From Aquabacterium soli (GTDB lineage: Bacteria; Pseudomonadota; Gammaproteobacteria; Burkholderiales; Burkholderiaceae_C): a stretch of DNA of 36,494 bases. The notes under the pieces are model-generated. The model had not been told where the DNA came from. It made no database searches and was given only the letters and a program-made list of their open reading frames with translations. The translations under genes and the position numbers were made by a program. Location of the stretch: positions 1-36,494 of the forward strand of contig NZ_RSED01000030.1 of the NCBI RefSeq assembly GCF_003933735.1, given 5' to 3'. This document shows, in pieces, positions 31,724 to 36,494 of the stretch. The number at the start of each line of letters is the position of its first letter. The stretch's first letter is position 1.

Positions 31724-32832
31724 GCGCGCCCCCCCGGCGTCGCGCCCAGGCGGCGCAGGCGGTAGCGGGTGAACAGCTGGCTCACCAGCATGCACAGCAA
31801 GGCCAGGGCCACCATCACATCGGCCAGGTAGGTGGGCACGCCCAGAGATCGGCTCATCGCATCGGCGCCCACCAGCACGCTGGCCACGAACACGGCCGCC
31901 GCCACCACCCCCAGCGGATGCAGACCGGCCAGCATGGCGATCACGATGCCGCTGTAGCCATACCCGGGCGACATGTCGAGCGTGAGGTAGCTGGTGCGGC
32001 CAGCCACCTCACCCACACCGGCCAGGCCCGCCAGCGCCCCCGACATCAAGGCGGTCAGCACCGTCAGACGCCCCACCGGCAGGCCGGCGAAGGCCGCGGC
32101 ACGCGCGTTGGCGCCCACGGCGCGCAGGCCCAGCCCCAGCGTGGTGTAGCGGTCGATCACCCACAGCAAGGCGGCCAGCAGCACCGCACCCACCAGGCCC
32201 ATGTGCACGCGTGATCTCTCCAGCAGGCGGCCGAACTCCACCTCGGGCCACAGCGCCACCGATTGCGGCCAGCCCATGGCCAGCGGGTCCTTCATGGCGC
32301 CGTCCAGCAGCATGGACACCAGCAACAGCGCGATGAAGTTCATCAGCAGCGTGGTGACCACCTCGTCCACGCCGAACCGGGTCTTGAGCAGCGCCGGGCC
32401 CAGCAGCCACAGGGCGCCAGCCAGGGCACCCGCGGCCACCATCAGCGCCGTCATCAGGGGGGCGGGCAAGGCCATGGCTTCCAGCCCGGGGTGCTGGCCC
32501 GCCACCGCCACGGCCGCCAGTGCCCCAAGGTACAACTGGCCTTCCGCGCCGATGTTGAACAGGCGGGCACGAAACGCCACCGCCGCCGCCAGCCCGGTCA
32601 GGATCAACGGCGTGGCGCGCGTGAGCGTTTCAGAGATGGCGAAGGCCGAGCCCCAGGCCCCCTGAAGCAGCGCCGCATAGGCTTGCCCGATGGGCGCCCC
32701 CGACCAGGCGATCAGGCCCGCGGCCAGCAGCAGGGTCGCGGCGATGGCCGCCAGGGGCGCCCACAGCCAGCCCCATCTAGAGGGCTGCTCGCGGGCCTCC
32801 AGGCGCCAGCGCGGAATGAAGGAGGTGCTCAT
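31720..32832 (-). CDS. nucleoside-type ABC transporter permease (first subunit)
   Basis: A 370-residue permease of the NupP/YufP-like class. The start MSTSFIPRWRLEAREQ is chosen because its ATG overlaps the upstream ATPase stop in an ATGA and because the residues after it are conserved-looking; a longer open frame exists inside the ATPase gene. AVAFRARLFNIGAEGQLYLGAL (residues about 95-116) is the family signature, paired with the ERAGVLNLGIEG of its partner. Around ten hydrophobic segments. Second gene of the importer. Confidence 0.9.
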   Translation of the reverse strand: MSTSFIPRWRLEAREQPSRWGWLWAPLAAIAATLLLAAGLIAWSGAPIGQAYAALLQGAWGSAFAISETLTRATPLILTGLAAAVAFRARLFNIGAEGQLYLGALAAVAVAGQHPGLEAMALPAPLMTALMVAAGALAGALWLLGPALLKTRFGVDEVVTTLLMNFIALLLVSMLLDGAMKDPLAMGWPQSVALWPEVEFGRLLERSRVHMGLVGAVLLAALLWVIDRYTTLGLGLRAVGANARAAAFAGLPVGRLTVLTALMSGALAGLAGVGEVAGRTSYLTLDMSPGYGYSGIVIAMLAGLHPLGVVAAAVFVASVLVGADAMSRSLGVPTYLADVMVALALLCMLVSQLFTRYRLRRLGATPGGRA

Positions 32833-34529
32833 GGGGCCGAGGGGTTCGAGGTCGTGGTTGCGGCGCTGGTCGATGCCTGCGGGCTGCTGCCCGCCATGGC
32901 CAGCCCCAGCGAGGCCAGCGTCCATGCCGCACGCGGACGCGCGGGCGTCAAGTGGCCCTGGTGCATCACGGCAATGCGGTCGGCCAGCGCCAGGATCTCG
33001 TCCAGGTCTTCGGAAATCAGCAGCACGGCGCTGCCTTTGGCGGCCGCCTCCAGCAGGCTCTCGTGCACGAAGGCCACCGCCCCCACATCCAGGCCCCACG
33101 TGGGTTGCGCCGCCACGATCAAGGTGGGCACGCCCTGCGGCGCGTCATCACCCAGGGCCAGCGCACGCCCCAGCACCAGCTTCTGCATGTTGCCGCCCGA
33201 CAGGCGCCGTGCAGGCACGTCCGGCCCACCGCCACGCACATCGAAGCGCTGGATCAGCGATTGCGCATGCGCGCGTGCGGCGGCCCGCCTCACCCAGCCC
33301 CAGCGGGCGAAGCGTCGATCACGCAGGCGCTCGGTGATGGTGTTCTCCCACAGGCTCAGGTCGCCCACCACGCCTTGGGCATGGCGGTCTTCAGGGATGC
33401 GGGCCACGGGCAGGCCCACCCAGTCGCGCGGGCGGGCCAACAGGGTGCGCCCCTGCACCTCCAGGCGGCCCCGGTGCACCGGGATCAGGCCGTGCAGCAG
33501 TTCTGCCAAGGCCACCTGTCCATTGCCGGACACGCCCGCCACCGCCAGGATCTCGCCGGACAGCACGCGCAGGTCGATGCCCGCCAGTGGCGTGGCATGG
33601 CCTTGTGCCACGGTGTGCACGCCCTGGCAGTTCAGCACCAGCGCGCCCGGCGCCTGGGCCGTGGCCGGGCGCCTGGGTGGCACCACCTCGCGCCCCACCA
33701 TGGTGGTGGCCAGTTCGGCCTTGCTGGTGCCCTGCGTGGGGCCGGTGTACACCAGCTTGCCGCCGCGCAGCACCGCCACGCGGTTCGACACGCGCAGCAC
33801 CTCGTCGAGCTTGTGGCTGATGAAGATCACGGCCAGGCCCTCCTTCACCAGCGTGTCCAGCGTGGCGAAGAGCTGCTCGCTTTCCTGCGGGGTCAGCACA
33901 GCGGTCGGCTCGTCCAGGATCAGGATGCGGGCACCGCGGTACAAGGCCTTGAGGATCTCGACGCGCTGCCGCTCCCCCACCGACAGGCTGCCCACCAGTG
34001 CCTCAGGCCGCACTTGCAGGCCGAAGCGCTGCGCCAGCTCATCCAGCCGCCGGCGCCCTGCCCCACGCCTTGAACGCCACGACCACAGCGGCTCGGTGCC
34101 CAGCATCACGTTGTCGAGCACGCTCAGGTTGTCGGCCAGGGTGAAGTGCTGGTGCACCATGCCGATGCCCGCGTCCAGGGCCGCGCGCGGCTGCCCCGGC
34201 GGCAAGGGCCGCCCGAAAGCCTCGATGTGCCCGCCATCGGCCACGTAGTGCCCAAAGAGGATGGACACCAGGGTGCTCTTGCCCGCGCCGTTCTCGCCCA
34301 GCAGGGCCAGCACCTCGCCGGCACGCAGATCCAGCGAGATGTTGTCGTTGGCCACCAGCGGGCCGAAGCGCTTGGTGATGCCGTGGAGGCTGAGCACGGG
34401 CGGTGCCGGCGGTGAGGCCGGCAGGTCAGGGTCGTGGATCAAAGGAGGAACCGGGGAAGGATCGTGGGGCCTGGCTCGTGCCTCAGTTCGACTTGGGCTC
34501 GGTCTCCACCACCGGCACCTTGAAGCCAC
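32829..34529 (-). CDS. nucleoside-type ABC transporter ATPase, double domain
   Basis: A tandem ABC ATPase of the NupO/YufO type, up to 566 residues. The first half has Walker A GENGAGKST, signature GSLSVGERQRVE and Walker B ILILDEPTAVLT. The second half has a degenerate Walker A-like GVSGNGQ, the signature RLSGGNMQK, and AAQPTWGLDVG in place of a normal Walker B, as in this family. So only the first half may hydrolyse ATP efficiently. The start is unsure: the first GTG (34529) would overlap the binding-protein gene by 47 bases; a TTG at 34442 is the next choice; no good ribosome-binding site supports either. Conserved sequence begins around LSLHGITKRFGPL. Confidence 0.9.
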   Translation of the reverse strand: MASRCRWWRPSPSRTEARARPHDPSPVPPLIHDPDLPASPPAPPVLSLHGITKRFGPLVANDNISLDLRAGEVLALLGENGAGKSTLVSILFGHYVADGGHIEAFGRPLPPGQPRAALDAGIGMVHQHFTLADNLSVLDNVMLGTEPLWSWRSRRGAGRRRLDELAQRFGLQVRPEALVGSLSVGERQRVEILKALYRGARILILDEPTAVLTPQESEQLFATLDTLVKEGLAVIFISHKLDEVLRVSNRVAVLRGGKLVYTGPTQGTSKAELATTMVGREVVPPRRPATAQAPGALVLNCQGVHTVAQGHATPLAGIDLRVLSGEILAVAGVSGNGQVALAELLHGLIPVHRGRLEVQGRTLLARPRDWVGLPVARIPEDRHAQGVVGDLSLWENTITERLRDRRFARWGWVRRAAARAHAQSLIQRFDVRGGGPDVPARRLSGGNMQKLVLGRALALGDDAPQGVPTLIVAAQPTWGLDVGAVAFVHESLLEAAAKGSAVLLISEDLDEILALADRIAVMHQGHLTPARPRAAWTLASLGLAMAGSSPQASTSAATTTSNPSAP

Positions 34530-35496
34530 CCGACAGGATCGCCGCTTCCTTGGCCTTGACCTTGGCCACCACCTCGGCCGGCACCTTGCCTTCGAAAGTG
34601 CCCAGCGGCGACAGCTCGCTGCCCTTGTGCTTCATCATCGAATAAGGGCCGTAGTCCTCGCCCTTGAACTGCCCGGCCTTGACCTTCTTGATGGCCGTGT
34701 CCACCGTGGGCTCCATGTTCCACAGCGCCGAGGACACCACCGTGTCCGGGTACTGGGGCTGGGTGTTGATCACGTTGCCGATGGCAAGCTTGCCCTTTTC
34801 CTTGGCAGCATCGCTCACTCCGAAACGCTCGGCGTAGAGCACATCGGCACCCTTGTCGATCATGGCGAAGGCAGCCTCCTTGGCCTTGGGTGGGTCGAAC
34901 CACGAGCCGATGAAGCTCACGGTGAACTTCACCTTCGGGTTGGTCTCCTTGGCGCCCGCCATGAAGGCGTGCATCAGGCGGTTGACCTCGGGGATCGGGT
35001 AGCCGCCCACCATGCCGATGTGGCCGCTCTTGCTCACGCCGCCGGCGATCATGCCGCTCAGGTAGGCCGGCTCCTGGATGTAGTTATCGAACACCGAGAA
35101 GTTGGGCGCCTGCGGTTTGCCCGACGAGCCCATCAGGAAGTTGACCTTGGGGTAGTCCTTGGCCACCTTGCGGGCCGCGGCCTCCACGCCGAACACCTCG
35201 CCCAGGATCAGGGTGTTGCCACTTTCTGCGTACTGGCGCATCACGCGCTCGTAGTCGGCGTTGGCGGTGTTCTCCGAGAACACGTAGTCGATCTCGCCAC
35301 GGGCCTTGGCTGCGCTCAGGGCCTTGTGGATGCGAGACACCCACTGCTGCTCCACCGGCACGGTGTAGATGGCGGCCACCTTGAGCTTGGCTTGCGCCTG
35401 CGCGGGCAAGGCGCTCATCAGGGCCGGGGCCAGGCCGGCGGCCAGGGCCAGCGAGGCCAGGCGGTTCAACAGGGTGCGTCGGGCGGTTTGCTTCAC
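34483..35496 (-). CDS. BMP family ABC transporter substrate-binding protein
   Basis: A 337-residue periplasmic binding protein of the BMP/PnrA-like family, which in other bacteria binds purine nucleosides. The N-terminal signal (residues 1-36, basic start, ALAAGLAPAL, ending AQA) has no lipobox cysteine, so it is soluble in the periplasm rather than a lipoprotein like many relatives. Internal landmarks: VAAIYTVPVEQQWVSRIHKA, SENTANADYERVMRQYAES, GMVGGYPIPEVNRLMHAFMAG, IGSWFDPPKAKEAAFAMIDKGAD. GTG start with GGAG eight bases before. First gene of the importer operon. Confidence 0.93.
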   Translation of the reverse strand: MKQTARRTLLNRLASLALAAGLAPALMSALPAQAQAKLKVAAIYTVPVEQQWVSRIHKALSAAKARGEIDYVFSENTANADYERVMRQYAESGNTLILGEVFGVEAAARKVAKDYPKVNFLMGSSGKPQAPNFSVFDNYIQEPAYLSGMIAGGVSKSGHIGMVGGYPIPEVNRLMHAFMAGAKETNPKVKFTVSFIGSWFDPPKAKEAAFAMIDKGADVLYAERFGVSDAAKEKGKLAIGNVINTQPQYPDTVVSSALWNMEPTVDTAIKKVKAGQFKGEDYGPYSMMKHKGSELSPLGTFEGKVPAEVVAKVKAKEAAILSGGFKVPVVETEPKSN

Positions 35497-35593
35497 GAGG
35501 GGGACTCCGTTGGGGTGGACAAGAACCTGACCACATGGTCAGGTTCACGGAGGCATCACAAGCAAGACAGGTGCCAGAGACCCAAAAAGCAAA

Positions 35594-35627
35594 CATCCCC
35601 GAGCGGCCAGGCGGCCGATCGGGGATG
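35594..35627 (-). terminator. terminator downstream of cysA
   Basis: CATCCCCGA (35594-35602) pairs with TCGGGGATG (35619-35627), with a GGCC-rich inner part that can extend the stem. On the minus strand TTT-GC-TTTTT follows. It lies about 23 bases past the cysA stop. Confidence 0.8.
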
Positions 35628-35650
35628 GGCGGGTCAGCGCAGGCGCTGGG

Positions 35651-36494
35651 TCAGATCACGGCAGCGGGATCGGTGTCCACGAACTCGCCCCGGCCGCCAT
35701 TGACCACGTTGAAGCGACGCACACGGCGCGGCTTCAGGTGCACGGTGGCGCCGGTTTCCAGGATGCCGCTGTCGCGCAGCGCGGCGTACTCGTTGCGCGG
35801 CAGCTCCACGTCCACCTCGCCCTGGCCGTCCACGCGCTTGAACTCCAGGCGCGTGTTCGGGCCCACGGTCAGCGTGTGCACCAGGGTCACGGCCAGGCTG
35901 CCTTCCTCGGGGCGGGCCAGCACCTGGATCTCGTGTGGACGCACATAGCTCACATCGGTGGCGCTGCCGGTACTGTTGGCGGCGGCCACGGCACCCGGCG
36001 CATGGTCACGGCCGTGGAACAGGTTCACATCGCCCAGGAACTGCAACACGAAGGGCGTGGCCGGATGGTCGTACACCTCGTCTGGTGTGCCTTCCTGCTC
36101 GATGCGACCCTGGTTCATCACCACGATGCGGTCGGCCACTTCCATGGCTTCTTCCTGGTCGTGGGTCACGAACACGCTGGTCACATGGATCTCGTCGTGC
36201 AGGCGGCGCAGCCAGCGGCGCAGTTCCTTGCGCACCTGGGCGTCGAGCGCACCGAAGGGCTCGTCCAGCAGCAGCACCTTGGGCTCCACCGCCAGGGCGC
36301 GCGCCAGGGCGATGCGCTGGCGCTGGCCGCCCGATAGCTGGTGCGGGTAACGATCGGCGATCCAGTCCAGCTGCACCAGCTTCAGAAGCTCGGTCACCTT
36401 CTTGCGGATCTCGGATTCGCTGGGGCGCGTGGCCTTGGGGCGCACGCGCAGGCCGAAGGCCACGTTCTCGAAGATGCTCATGTGGCCGAACAGC
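35651..36494 (-). CDS. cysA: sulfate/thiosulfate ABC transporter ATPase, 3' part
   Basis: The last 280 or so residues of a CysA-type ATPase; the Walker A and start lie beyond the window edge at 36494. Visible parts: [19 protein letters not shown] (Q-loop region follow-on), the signature QLSGGQRQR, Walker [13 protein letters not shown], the switch histidine [10 protein letters not shown], and a C-terminal TOBE-like regulatory domain with [19 protein letters not shown] and LLKLVQLDW fit the sulfate type. It should power sulfate import that feeds the cys operon at 19680-25146, although it is separately located. Confidence 0.9.
   Translation of the reverse strand, partial: LFGHMSIFENVAFGLRVRPKATRPSESEIRKKVTELLKLVQLDWIADRYPHQLSGGQRQRIALARALAVEPKVLLLDEPFGALDAQVRKELRRWLRRLHDEIHVTSVFVTHDQEEAMEVADRIVVMNQGRIEQEGTPDEVYDHPATPFVLQFLGDVNLFHGRDHAPGAVAAANSTGSATDVSYVRPHEIQVLARPEEGSLAVTLVHTLTVGPNTRLEFKRVDGQGEVDVELPRNEYAALRDSGILETGATVHLKPRRVRRFNVVNGGRGEFVDTDPAAVI

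Noticed and set aside
32263..34248. 661-codon plus-strand frame opposite the nucleoside ABC genes
   Set aside because: Antisense shadow; composition is rich in Ser, Arg and Ala with no domain, while the minus-strand genes are unmistakable.

Overview
The window is a GC-rich bacterial chromosome segment, almost certainly from a betaproteobacterium of the order Burkholderiales. The evidence is the fnr-type regulator beside hemN and a complete cbb3 oxidase cluster (cco), a cysI-DUF934-cysH-cysD-cysN-cobA sulfate assimilation operon, and a single-domain 7Fe ferredoxin gene followed by a thioredoxin-reductase-like ferredoxin reductase. The species cannot be named from sequence alone.

Layout. (1) 1-4300 is an accessory-looking run of small plus-strand genes: a DUF1428 protein, a UPF0158 protein, an exported molybdopterin-domain-like protein, an AAC(3)-I-type acetyltransferase, a secreted unknown, a double-glycine-leader peptide gene with an apparent one-base frameshift, a small unknown and an orphan PEP-CTERM protein. 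(2) 4319-5635 holds NADP-isocitrate dehydrogenase (icd, minus) with its terminator. (3) 5781-17128 is a microaerobic respiration block: a TauE/SafE-like (DsbD_2-type) membrane protein, hemN, the oxygen sensor fnr (plus), a small membrane protein, then ccoH, ccoG, ccoP, ccoQ, ccoO, ccoN, ccoS and ccoI, all minus and read in the order I-S-N-O-Q-P-G-H. Two near-identical FNR-type boxes lie at hemN/fnr and ahead of ccoN. (4) 17184-18725 carries a DUF192 protein and a patatin-like lipoprotein, convergent. (5) 18818-27513 (plus) is sulfur assimilation: a TauE-type permease, siroheme sulfite reductase, DUF934, APS-type reductase, ATP sulfurylase (CysD/CysN), uroporphyrinogen-III methyltransferase, then ferredoxin and ferredoxin-NADP reductase. 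(6) 27551-30057 is a TPP riboswitch controlling a TonB-dependent receptor. (7) 30113-30309 is a tRNA-Asn with promoter and terminator. (8) 30356-35496 (minus) is a BMP-type nucleoside ABC importer (binding protein, double ATPase, two permeases, coupled by ATGA overlaps) with a small unknown gene at its end. (9) 35651-36494 is the 3' part of a sulfate ABC transporter ATPase (cysA), whose 5' end lies outside the window.

How it works together. Fnr probably senses oxygen loss and turns on anaerobic haem synthesis (HemN) and the high-affinity oxidase with its copper and haem maturation factors. The cys operon has no cysJ or cysC. Its CysH carries the cysteine pairs of an APS reductase, and the ferredoxin/reductase pair just downstream is a plausible electron source for the sulfite reductase. 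The thiamine-controlled TonB receptor points to uptake of thiamine or a precursor across the outer membrane. No CRISPR array, insertion sequence, integrase or prophage gene was seen, and no gene-free stretch longer than about 300 bases exists. Bases 1-96 hold no recognisable gene. I found no single locus I would call a wholly new system. The strongest leads are the frameshifted leader peptide, the riboswitch-receptor unit, the shared degenerate FNR boxes and the ferredoxin-linked sulfite reductase hypothesis.
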